A DNA stretch of 64,000 bases from Amphimallon solstitiale. Lineage: Eukaryota; Arthropoda; Insecta; Coleoptera; Scarabaeidae. Below the pieces are notes generated by a model. That model did no database searches, had not been told where the DNA came from, and worked only from the letters and a program-made list of their open reading frames with translations. Shown one piece after another: positions 46,954 through 57,761 of this stretch. Numbering within the stretch: position 1 is the stretch's first letter; each line of letters starts with the position of its first letter. The stretch covers positions 31,032,749 to 31,096,748 of the forward strand of contig OY720685.1 in NCBI GenBank assembly GCA_963170755.1, read 5' to 3'. The position numbers and the translations under genes were made by a program.

Positions 46954-47836
46954 ATGAGAACCGACTATCAAAGCGAAAAGGTGGATATGATTTTAGTAAT
47001 TGGAGAGTTTGACGAAAATTGCTTGCTAGCATCAAGAGTTTATGCTTAAAAATATCCTAACACGCGTCATCGCCCTGACAGGCGGTCATTAGAAAGTTTA
47101 TTGCAAGTGTTATCAGAAACCAGAAAGGCAAAGACCAATTATGGGAAATGAAGAAAATGATTTTGTTGATATCGAATCTCTTGTAGAAAAGCCGCATACA
47201 AGTCAGCGTTAAATAAGTGAAGCCAGTGGAATAATTAGGCAGACGGAGCGTCGGAAAAATTAGAAAAAGGCACAGCTTTTCCCCGTATTGTATTCAATTA
47301 CACCAAGCACTTTTGGAAGTAGATTACGATCGTCAACTCGTATTTTGTTTATGGGTTCTAGAGAAGTTTAATAAAGATGAAATTTTTTTGGATTTTGTAC
47401 ATTTTACGGACGAGTCATCATTCCACAATAACGGATTAGTTAATAGACATAATTTTCACTACTACAGTGACGAAAATTCCCATTTTTTTAGAACTCTGGA
47501 AGGCAACACAGATGTTGTGTCAATGTGTAGGGTGGAATAATTGGAACGCTAGTGATACGTTCTTTTTCGATGGTAACTAACAAAGAATGTGGTTACAACT
47601 AGACGGTGCACCAGCGCATTTTCAAGTAAATGTTAGAAATGAATTGGATAGGCAATATCCCAATAGGTGGACAGGACGCGGCGGTCCACTCAATTGGCCA
47701 GCAAATTCTCCAGACCTAACGACTTCTGTTTTTTTTTATGGGAATATTTCAAAAATATTGTCTATGATAACACCACCAACCACACCAGACGATATGAGAA
47801 AAAGAATAAGAATAGCGTTTCGTTCTTTAACACCAA
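46954..47836 (+). pseudogene. IS630/mariner-like transposase, 5' part (3' part at 60.7 kb)
   Basis: Starts MRTDYQSEKVDMILVIGEFD, the DUF4817-type N-terminus, followed by stop codons and frameshifts. It then reads HFTDESSFHNNG (first catalytic Asp), NRHNFHYYS, MWLQLDGAPAHFQ (second Asp), NRWTGRGGP and ANSPDLTTSVFF (third acidic residue). The frame is intact to FRSLTP at 47836, where a Harbinger element begins, and resumes at 60688. Confidence 0.9.
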
Positions 47837-48819
47837 GGGCCCGATTCTCGAACTTAAGAGAAGTGAACGTTCTATTGAGAGAAGTGATAGATCACATTCC
47901 CATCCCTTGTTCTCCTAACTTCAAGAATAGCTATTTTTAAGTAGGGATATGTGTCGATCGTGTAGGAAATAGCAGTGCAATGTTGCCAGGTTCAAAATGA
48001 AGGCAGATTAGGACAATTGTTGTATAGAACAGTGTATATTAGGTAATATGTAATACGAAAACAATATCTTTTAAATAGCTTGTGTAATGTTAAAAGGGTT
48101 TATGAGTTATGTTATAATGAGTTGGTTTTCCGAAAAGTGTTAGGCTAAACATCGAAATGTAAACTATTTTTAATTTTTCTACATATGATACATGTTTAAT
48201 ATTATTTCAATATAATACAATAACAGATGCTATATATATTCACATTAAAGTATCAACGCATTGTGGAATACTGGTTTAAGTTTGCATTTGCACCCCGTGA
48301 GCGGTTGGAAAACTAGACAATTTTGTGTTAGTAAATTTGAAGTATTATAATAATGTTAAAACGTTTCAGTACAGCGAATATGTTTCTATATTTGTCATTT
48401 TATGTTAATAGCCGACGTTCAGGATGATTGTTCAGCATATTCAGAAATCATATCAATGATATATCTTGAGGTTGTATTTCACTTATCAATTTATTATTAA
48501 TTTTTCAAAATATACATGTCGTTAGAAATGACATGTTAATTTGATACTTCTTGAAAGAATTGTGTGCGTAAATTATTTTTTGCAACTCTTGTGGAGTTAT
48601 TTTTATATTCAATATCAAACACAATTCTTCGGTAAATTTATTAATTTTTTTATTTCCTACTTTGCACTATTGGTACTACTAATTCACCTAAAAACTTGGT
48701 GAAGAAATTGATAAGTGTAAAACAGGCAAGGTCAACAGTAACTTGACCAAGAACTTGACGACAATTTCTTGATCAATAACTTGGTCAAGAAATTGATAAG
48801 TGTAATTCAGCCTTAGTTG

Positions 48820-49015
48820 TTTCTTTGTTTTAACGAAATAATTTTCTAAATTGTATATCAGATAAGTTAAACGCATTTTCCCGCATATAAAAACGACGTC
48901 GAGGACGTTGATAGAGTTCCTCTGCTTCCGCAACATCGATTAGTACTTGATTCACTATAAAAATCTCTTCTTCATCGATGTTACTCCAAACATGTATAAT
49001 ACTGTGATAATGCAC
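48820..49015 (-). pseudogene. PIF/Harbinger transposase N-terminal remnant
   Basis: Reads RPRRRFYMRENAFNLSDIQF then RKLFR before a stop, the arginine-rich NPFE..YDE..F..RFR region that opens Harbinger nucleases. The start side is close to the LINE insertion point at 49045-49058. No DDE domain follows. Confidence 0.65.
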
Positions 49016-49211
49016 GTATAGTACCTATTCTACCGTACTGCTTATGACTATCTATACCTTCTTCTTTATTCGTATGTACGTGTTAAGCGTTGTGCTTTTT
49101 ACACTTTTTCTGTGTATGGAGTATCTGATTGTTAGAGCGATTGTGCCATGTTAGCTTCCGTAAGTGGTTTTAGATGATTGCCAATTTGGGGCGTTTGTAT
49201 TTCCAGTAATT

Positions 49212-51736
49212 CTAGGGATCGTAATTCAATGCTTCTGTGCAGGCGTTTTCGTGGGTTTCCATCTTATCGTAGAAGCCTGTGGCTAATTCTTTGATGTAGT
49301 CTTCAAGTGTTTCTGTGTCGGTGTCTTCGTGGATTTGTCTGTTTCTCATGTACCAGGGGGCTTTGATTGCCATTCTGAGTGAAATGTTCTGAATTGTTTG
49401 AAGGTTCTTGATATGAGTGGCGGCTGTGGTGATCCAAATGGGGGCGGCATATGTCATAATAGGTCTGATAATCTGTTTATAGAGTCGGAGTTTCAGATGG
49501 GGGGGCAGGGAGCTAAATCTGCCGAGTAGAGGCCATAGGCGGGCCTAGCGGCTTTGGCTTTTCTGAGTGTGTTGTGCATGTGTGTTGCATATGATAATCT
49601 CTTGTCTAGAGAGACGCCCAGATATTTGATATTACTTTGCCAAGGGATCGGTTCATGATTGATATATAGTTGGCCGATGATGGGTTTCGTTTTCCATTGA
49701 AAAATAATTGCCTGACTTTTCACCATTGATTGATATTCTCCAGTTTTCGCACCATGTTATGAGTGTGTCGAGGGCTGATTGGAGGTGGGCAATTGCTAGT
49801 CTGGGTGAGAGTGACTTGGAGAGAATAGCCGTATCATCAGCATATGTTGCTATTAGGCAGTTATCTGGTTTAGGAATGTCGGCCGTGAAGATGGCATATA
49901 AGTGCGGCGAAAGTGCTGAGCCCTGCGGGACACCCGCTGTTATTGTTCTTGTGGAGGAGTAAGTATTGTTGATTCGTATTTGAAAGTTTCTCTTGTGTAT
50001 GTATGTTTGAATTATTTTAATGAGATGTGGTGGATAACCAAAGGAATGCATTTTATAGAGCAGGCCTTGATGCCATACTGTATCAAATGCCCTGGAAATA
50101 TCAAGGAAGACCGCTGCAGTAGTAGTATTTTTGTTGAAACCATCGAGTATAGATTCTGTGACCCTGGCTAGTTGGGTAATTGTCGAGTGCTCTTTTCTGA
50201 ACCCATGTTGTTCGTCGGGAATGATGTGATGCTCTGAGGTGTGTTGCTCCACTAGTTTTAGGATTAGTCTGTCTGTTACTTTGCTCAGTGATGATAAAAG
50301 ACTAATAGGGCGATAGTTGGACGGGAGAGTATGATTTTTCCCTAGTTTGGGGAACATTATTACATTTGCTGATTTCCAGATTGTAGGGTAGGTTTGAAGG
50401 CGGAGTATGGAGTTGATTATCGCTAGGAGGAGCATAATTGCTTTTTGGGGTAGGTTTTTAATCATTTGATTAGTGATGCCATCTGGTCCTGGTGCTTTTC
50501 GTGTATTCAGCTGTTTGATGGTAGTGATTAGTGAGCTTGGTGTGACAAAGTCAGTGTGCGGGGTGATGGGCTGTCTTGAAATTCTGTTGATGGTTTTGTG
50601 CATGTGGGCTGTGTGCGGTAGATTTATGTTGTTCCAGTTTGGAGAGCACTGTGTTTCTATTTGAGTAGCCAAGGTTTCAGATTTTTCTTCGTCTGTGATG
50701 GAGACTGAGTTGTCTGTGACTAGCGGTGGAATAAATATTTTTTCTTTTTTCAGGGCTCTTGAGATTTTCCATAATCCATGTGGAGATTCCCCAGTGTCGT
50801 TGAGTGTTTTGACCCATTTGAGATCTTTGTGTGTTTTTATAGCGTCTTTAACCTCTGCTTGTTTTTTGTTCAGTATGGTCTTGTCTGCCGGGTCCAAGGT
50901 TATTTGGAATCTTCTTCGTGCAGCGTTCTTCTCTCTGATGAGGTTTCTCAAGTGAGGGGGGAGTTCTTGTGTTTTATGTTTTATGGATTTGGAGATAGTG
51001 GCTGTGTCAGAAGCGTTTGAAATGTTTGTTTGAAGATTAACTATTGCATTTTCTAGTTGTTCTGTTGTTTCGATTCTGGGGATAGCTGGGAGAGAGTCGT
51101 GTAATTCTTTTTTGAAAACTTTCCAGTTTGTGTGTTTGATAAGATGTTCGGAGGGGTTTGTGTCTTGTCCCCATTGGAGAGTTATTGGGTTATGATCTGA
51201 GCTCAGAATGGATTCAGTCGTAATTGTAATGTTGTCTGGGAAGTTGTTGACTATTGCGATGTCTAGAATGTCGGGAATTCTGTTTGGTGAAAAGTAAGTG
51301 GGCTCGAAGGGAGAAATTATGGTGTTGTTGTTTTGTTCATGGTATTTAAGGAGAATTCTGCCATGTTGGTTTGTGTTATTGCAGCCCCACACTTTGTGCT
51401 TAGCGTTGGGATCTCCAGCTACGAGGGTTTTCTTATTGTTGTTTAGTAGTAGGTCTAGATCTTCTGTGACCATTGGTGCTGTGGGTGGGAGATATACTGC
51501 ATATATTTGTAAATCTCCTCCTCTGGTATGAGCTATAATGTCATTTGTTTCTATGTATCTTGTTTGAGGAATGGGGAGAGGGGAATATTTGATGTGTTTT
51601 TTAATTAGAACTGCTGTGCCGCCTCCGGGGGTGGGTCTATCTCTTCTGTAAACTGCGTAGTTCCTGACTTTAAAGTTTTGTTGCTATTCCACGCAACTAT
51701 TTTGAGGGATGTTGGAATTTTAGGTTGTAGGTCCAT
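49212..51736 (-). pseudogene. LINE ORF2: endonuclease/reverse transcriptase, damaged
   Basis: ATG at 51736, five bases after the ORF1 stop, opens LKIVAWNSN, the apurinic-type endonuclease start. A deletion near 51690 removes about 35 residues, including the catalytic Glu segment (SETH), and shifts frame. The frame then runs from about 51680 through GGGTAVLI, AGDPNAKH (family GDFN), LSSDHNPITLQW and the reverse transcriptase: APGPDGITNQMIKNLP, NYRPISLLSSLSKV, VFLDISRAFDTVWH, GVPQGSALSPHLYAI and YADDTAIL. Two frameshifts (about 49700 and 49480) break the C-terminus, which includes IKYLGVSLDKRLSY. Not functional as it stands. Confidence 0.92.
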
Positions 51737-51740
51737 TAGA

Positions 51741-53270
51741 TTAATTGAGTAGTGATAGTATTGTGTAGGTTCCTCTGATAAAAGTTTTTGAAATTTCGGG
51801 AGTTGGGTTTAATTGTTCTAGCGATTGAAGCATGTCGCTGAGGGTTGTAGTGACTATAGAAAGTGTGTTTTTATCTGTATGGGTTTGGCCTGGATTTGAG
51901 TTTGTGGCGTTATCATAAGATAAATTGGAGGATACTGTTTTGTAAGATCTTTGATTATGCGTTTGCGGTTGCGATAGATGTTGCTGTGTGGTTTGAGATT
52001 GTGATTTTGGGGCATATGGACATCCTCGATAGGAGGCAATATGGTGTCCATTGCAATTAGCGCAGGTAGCGGGTGTGTTTGCTGGTTTAGCACAGGTGGA
52101 GGTGGGATGGTCCTTACCGAATTTTACGCATTTGTAGTTGGCTTTGCAGGTGGTCTGAGCGTGTCCGAAGAGCTGACACCTGTGGCATTGCTCTGTGCTG
52201 GCTTTGCGGCGGAGCGCTTCTGGTTTTACAACCATCTGGCAGATGTGACGGATTTCGTATATTTTGGCTGCATCCTCTTTTTTAACTTCGACCATTACCA
52301 TAGGGTATATTCTCTTTTTAATTGGGCTGTGCATACGTGATACTTTAATTGCAAATATGTTTTGATCTTCTAAATTTTGATTGACTTGATCGTTTGTAAA
52401 GTGTTCTGGGACTCCTCGGAGTACTACTTTAATATTTCTCTCTTCTGGAAGTTTGTATGTGTGATATTGCAGATTGTGTTCGTCGAAGAATTTTGTCGTT
52501 TTTCTGAATGTGGGGACGTCTGTAGGATGGATTTTTATGCCGTCTTTTGTTAGACGAGCCGATTTGAAGTCTATGTTTTGTGCTTGAAATTCTTTGTTGA
52601 TTTCGATCCATTTTTGGTGATCCCTCAGAACAATGGGTGGGGTTATCTCTTTTTTGCTTTGGTTTTCTTGCGTGTTTGGGTTGGTATTATTAATTTCGTC
52701 TGTATGCATTTCTTCAGTGCGATTTTCTTGGGTGTTCTCTGATTGGATGATGTTGTCTTGAGGGGGAATATCTGGGTTTTTTGGTAATTCTGGGGGAGGA
52801 TTTCTGAAATACGATTTTGGGATAATCGGTTTTGGTGTTTGAATAGGTGGTTTGAATGAATCTGGTTGAGGTTTTTTGTTTTTATGTTGTTTTGGAGTGT
52901 AGGATGCTTTTTTATTATTTTCGGTGAGGCTATTCATTTCTGGTAGTGCTGATAGTTTACGTTTGTTAGATTTGTTGTAAGAAACTAATTGAAAGTTGTC
53001 TTGAAAGTTGTCTTCGGCCATCTCTGTTTCTGACGTGTTGATGTCTTCTGTTTTGTTCAGGACTATTTGACGTAGATGTTCTATTAGTTCTAATAGTACT
53101 GGCACATCTAATTTTTTGAAATCTTGCGTGCAGTGCACTTCCGTTTGATTAGATGTGCCTGCTTGGTTGAATTCATCGTCCATGGTGGAGGATTCTGTAT
53201 GTTCATTAACCGTAAGTTCGATTTTTCTTGGTTTATTTTCTTTACTGATGATGTTTGTTGTATTGGACAT
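51741..53270 (-). CDS. LINE ORF1, Jockey gag-like RNA-binding protein, 509 aa
   Basis: ATG at 53268-53270, open through 509 codons with no lesion. The N-terminal third is polar, with Pro/Asn-rich spacing. A PRE_C2HC-type domain follows (VVLRGVPEHFTNDQVNQNLE, IYPMVMVEVKKED). Then come zinc knuckles: CHRCQLFGHAQTTC, a second one with a changed first position (KCVKFGKDHPTSTC) and CANCNGHHIASYRGC. It packages LINE RNA for retrotransposition. ORF1 looks intact while ORF2 is broken. Confidence 0.93.
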   Translation of the reverse strand: MSNTTNIISKENKPRKIELTVNEHTESSTMDDEFNQAGTSNQTEVHCTQDFKKLDVPVLLELIEHLRQIVLNKTEDINTSETEMAEDNFQDNFQLVSYNKSNKRKLSALPEMNSLTENNKKASYTPKQHKNKKPQPDSFKPPIQTPKPIIPKSYFRNPPPELPKNPDIPPQDNIIQSENTQENRTEEMHTDEINNTNPNTQENQSKKEITPPIVLRDHQKWIEINKEFQAQNIDFKSARLTKDGIKIHPTDVPTFRKTTKFFDEHNLQYHTYKLPEERNIKVVLRGVPEHFTNDQVNQNLEDQNIFAIKVSRMHSPIKKRIYPMVMVEVKKEDAAKIYEIRHICQMVVKPEALRRKASTEQCHRCQLFGHAQTTCKANYKCVKFGKDHPTSTCAKPANTPATCANCNGHHIASYRGCPYAPKSQSQTTQQHLSQPQTHNQRSYKTVSSNLSYDNATNSNPGQTHTDKNTLSIVTTTLSDMLQSLEQLNPTPEISKTFIRGTYTILSLLN

Positions 53271-53417
53271 ATCTTTATTTCGCGGGGGCGTGGCTTTCGC
53301 TACGCGACCCCTCGGGGGGTTACGCGTGCGGGGCGTTCTATTTCGTGTTATATCGCCTGGGCGTGGCTTTTCGATTTGAAAATATTTCTGAGTTTAGAAC
53401 TTGGCCAATGATAGGCC

Positions 53418-55564
53418 TGTTACCTTTGCCGTCTCCTGGATACGAATTAAACGACGTGCTCGATTTGAGCTAATAAACCATTATTGTTGTTATAATTCAT
53501 ATTTGCTACGATTGTGCCGACGTAAAAATCATTTCGATCCGTGAATCTGATTGTTATAAACAATCATAACAAACGCTGCCCATTTCCATATATTTCCCAT
53601 ATTTTCTAACAGTATTATTAAAATAATAATACCGAAAATCTTTAACCAACCCAAAGACTCGTTATTGTGACCAATGATGAACTTATCGCGCACAGGCTCC
53701 ACCTACTAATTTTTCGCCTATGTATTAAGTGGAAAATAAATATAATCCGACACACAGGCTCCACCTACTAATTTTGTTCGCCAATGCATTAAGTGGAAAA
53801 TATTTTACACGAGAAGCAAGGGCTTCTGCCAATCAAAAGACTCGTTATTCGGACGAATAGAATGCGTCGTTCTAAAAGACACCTGCCACCGCGTCATTTG
53901 TTTACGTCTTAAAGAAGTTATAAAAGCTAAGAATTTTATTTTTGGGTATCCAGTCGACTCTAATGACTTAGAGCGACAACAGCAACCTCATCTCCGAAGA
54001 AAACCGAACTTTCGCCAAAGTGAATTCAGAGTTGATACAACGTTTCTACGAGCGAGCCGAACATTATCGAGGCGAACTCGAAACGCATCCGAAGATAACC
54101 GAAGCCGGGAAAAAGTTCCCCGAAGGTCTCTGAAACTTACTCGAACGTTTCTGAAGATACCCGACGACGTAGGAAGACTTCTACGAGCAACCCGAACGTA
54201 TCCGAAGCAAAGCCGAACGTTTCCGAGGACAACCGAAGACGCAGAAAGACTGCTACGAGCAAACCGAACGTAACCGAGGCAAACCCGAACGCTTCCGAGG
54301 TACCCGAAGAGGTAGAAAGGCTTCTACGAGCGAGCCGAAGCAAACCCGAACGCTTCCGAGGTGACCCGAAGATACCCGAAGACGCAGAAAGACTTCTACG
54401 AGCGAGCCGAAGCAAACCCGAACGTTTCCGAGGTGACCCGAAGATACCCGAAGACGTAGAAAGACTTCTACGAGCGAGCCGAAGCAAACCCGAACGCTTC
54501 CGAGGTGACCCGAAGATACCCGAAGACGTAGAAAGGTTTCTACGAGCGAGCCGAAGAAAACCCGAACGCTTCCGAGGTAACCGAAGATACCCGAAGCCGA
54601 GGAAGGACCTTAAAGAGAAAAGCCGAACACCTACGAGGAGGACCAAGAGTCCGAAACCAACAGCAGTTGCGTGCTTCAACCAACATCCAAGGAGCATTCG
54701 TGACCTGTTAGTGAGGCTGTGAACAAAGTGACCCAACCAAATAAGAGAGGTTGTTGAACAAAGTGACCCAACCAAATACGAGAGGTTGTTGAACAAAGTG
54801 ACCCAACCAAATACGAGAGGTTGTTGAACGTTCGTGAGTGCCACTTAGTGCTTCAACAAAGATCCAGACCACGGATCGTTATTCAAGTGCCGGACCTGTG
54901 CCGATACACCATCCCAGTGACTTGTGACGTGTGGCTAAAGTGACCTCACATCGTACCCATTAGAGCAACCGTAAGTACTGAACTGATTCCTAAGCTTGCA
55001 CGGTTGGCAATCTAAAGATAGCCCCGTCACGTCACTCAGAAGTAGTTAGTTGGTTTGGTACCCGAAGGCAGCCTTACCCATTCTAGGCGTTAATTGACTA
55101 GGTACCCCGAAGGGAGCCTTATCCCCTAGAACCCCAACTGAGTGTCTCAAATACCTCTCTATTTCAATAGCCAGTATCTAGAGACCACCCCCTTTTATTA
55201 ATCCCCAGCGTGGGATCATTAGCCCTTTGGTCAAGGTGTCTCAGTAGACTGTGTATATAATTTCAATCTCTGTATATATCTCTTAGCATTTAGTATTTGC
55301 CTTCAGCCATTTCTATATAGTCCTGCGTGGCTAGTGTTTTTTTTAGTGACCGAGTTGTGGTAATAAATTCATGTGGTTTTAAACAACTCTTTCATTAACC
55401 TCAGACACTAGCATAAGCCCTATCCTATGCACCCAGTGAATAAGTGTAGTGTCATCCCGAAGGAAGGACGCCACGTCTCCCCGAATTAGAGTACTACAGC
55501 TATAAGACCTCAGGTAATTCGAACACCCCCATCTTGAGTAATTCCTATAAGCTGAAAGGTAACA
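53418..55564 (+). mobile_element. LTR-like unit 1 (2147 bp)
   Basis: Starts TGTTACCTTTGCC and ends GAAAGGTAACA, preceded by GGCC (53414-53417) and followed by GGCC (55565-55568). Promoter at 53919 and AATAAA at 55362-55367. A consensus splice donor, gtaagta, is at 54971. The interior holds a 72-bp tandem repeat (about 54290-54600; gaagcaaacccgaacg, gaggtgacccgaag) and a 35-bp tandem repeat (54721-54840; aacaaagtgacccaacc). No protein is encoded; antisense open frames are repeat artefacts. No internal retrotransposon region follows. Confidence 0.85.
53919..53956 (+). promoter_or_regulatory. TATA box and initiator, LTR unit 1
   Basis: TATAAAAG at 53919-53926 and CCAGTC at 53950-53955, spacing about 32 bp: a standard insect RNA polymerase II core promoter, reading into the tandem-repeat region. 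Confidence 0.75.
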
Positions 55565-55568
55565 GGCC

Positions 55569-57757
55569 TGTTACCTTTGCCGTCTCCTGGATACGAATTA
55601 AACGACGTGCTTGCGATAAATTTGAGCTAATAAACATTACATATTGTTGTTATTAACATTTACTAAGATTGTGCGGACTTAAAAATCATTTCGATCCGTG
55701 AATGAAATTGTTATAAACAAACCTAACAAACGATGCACATTTCCCATAAAATTCCCATATATTTCTAACAGTATTAATAAATATAATAATACTGAAAATC
55801 TTTAACCAACCCAAACAGTCGTTATTGTGACCAATGATGAACTTACCGCGCACAGGCTCCACCTACCAAATTTTCACCAATGCATTAAGTGGAAATTAAT
55901 TGAATACAACTCACAGGCTCCACCCACTAATTTTGTTCGAAAATTTATCAAGTGAAAAATATTTTACACAAGAAATAAGGGCTCCTGCCAATCAAAAGAG
56001 TCGTTATTCTGACGAATAGAATGCGTCTTCCGAAAGGCCACCTGCAAGCGCGTCATTTGTTTACGTCGTTAAAAATGTTATATAAGTTAAGAATTTTATG
56101 GATAGTTATCTAGTCGCCTCTATGACTTAGAGCGACAACAGCCCCTTCTCTGGAGAGAACCGAACTTTCGCCAAGTGACTTCAGAGCTGATACAACGTTT
56201 CTACGAGCGAGCCGAGCATTATCGAGCGAGCTCATAACGCATCCGACGAAAGTCGACGCCGGGAAAAAGTTCCTGAAGATCTCTGAAACGTACTCAATCG
56301 TTTCAGAAGATACCCGAAGGCGCAGGAAGTCCTCCACGAAGCGACTCGAAGCAAACCCGAGCGTTTCCGAGGCAAAGCCGAACATACCCGAGGAGAACTA
56401 AAGACGTAGGACGACTTCTACGAGCAAGCCGAAGCGACTCGAAGCAAACCCGAGCGTTTCCGAGGCAAAGCCGAACATACCCGAGGAGAACTAAAGACGT
56501 AGGACGACTTCTACGAGCAAGCCGAACGCAGCCGAAGCAAACCCGAGCGTTTCCGAGGTGACCCGAAGATACCCGAAGGCGTAGGAAGGCTTCTACGAAC
56601 GAGACGAAGCAAACCCGAACGTTTCCGAGGTGACCCGAAGATACCCGAAGGCGTAGGAAGGCTTCTACGAACGAGACGAAGCAAACCCGAACGTTTCCGA
56701 GGTGACCCGAAGATACCCGAAGGCGTAGGAAGGCTTCTACGAACGAGACGAAGCAAACCCGAACGTTTCCGAGGTGACCCGAAGATACCCGAAGACGAGG
56801 AAGGACCTAAAAAGGATAAGCCGAACACTTACGAGGAGGACCAAGAGTCCGAATCAACAGCAGTTGCGTGCTTCAACCAACATCCAAGGAGCATTCGTGA
56901 CCTGTTAGTGAGGCTGTGAACAAAGTGACCCAACCGAAGAGAGGTTGTTGAACAAAGTGACCCAACCAAAAGAGAGGTTGTTGAACAAAGTGACCCAACC
57001 AAATACGAGAGGTTGTTGAAGTTGTGAGTGCCACTTAGTGCTTCAACAAAGATCCAGACCACGGATCGTTATCCAAGTGTAGGACCTGTGCCGATACACC
57101 ACCCCAGTGACTTGTGACGTGTGGCTAAAGTGACCTCACGTCGTACCATTGTTACAACCGTAAGTACTGAACTGATTCCTAAGCTTGCACGGTTGGCAAT
57201 CTCAAGATAGCCCCGTCACGTCACTCAGAAGTAGTTAGTTGGTTTGGTACCCGAAGGCAGCCTTACCCATTCTAGGCGTTAATTGACTAGGTACCCCGAA
57301 GGGAGCCTTATCCCCTAGAACCCCAACTGAGTGTCTCAAATATCTCTCTCTATTATTAAACTGCCAGTATCTAGCGACCACCCCCTTTGTCTTATCCCCC
57401 TGTGTGTGGGATCATTAGCCCTTTGGTCAAGGTGTCTCCATAGACAGTGTATATAATTTCAATCTATGTATATATCTCTTAATATTTAGTGTTGCCGTAA
57501 GCCATTTCTTTATAGTCCTGCGTGGCTATTGTTATTAGTGACCGAGTTGTGGTAATAAATTCATGTGGTTTGAAACAACTCTTTCATTAACCCCCGACAC
57601 TAGTATAAGCCCTATCCTGGAACACCCAGTGAATAAGTGTAGTGCCATCCTGAAGGAAGGACGCCACGTCTCCCCGTATTAGAGTACTACAGCTATAAGA
57701 GCTCAGGTAATTCGAATAACCTTATCTTGAGTAATTCCTATAAGCTGAAAGGTAACA
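55569..57757 (+). mobile_element. LTR-like unit 2 (2189 bp)
   Basis: Same termini as unit 1, bounded by GGCC on both sides. TATATAAG at 56079, splice donor gtaagta at 57160, AATAAA at 57554-57559. It has a ~94-bp repeat (gcgactcgaagcaaacccga; two copies about 56340-56530) followed by three to four copies of the 72-bp repeat and three ~34-bp repeats. Confidence 0.85.
56079..56117 (+). promoter_or_regulatory. TATA box and initiator-like site, LTR unit 2
   Basis: TATATAAG at 56079-56086 with ctagtcgcc about 32 bp downstream. The initiator is weaker than in units 1 and 3. Confidence 0.6.
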
Positions 57758-57761
57758 GGCC

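Noticed and set aside
54137..54844. A 235-residue antisense protein (and similar ones at 56511-56828 and 58952-59269)
   Set aside because: They are translations of the 72-bp tandem repeat, whose length is a multiple of three; no domain, and opposite to the promoter direction.
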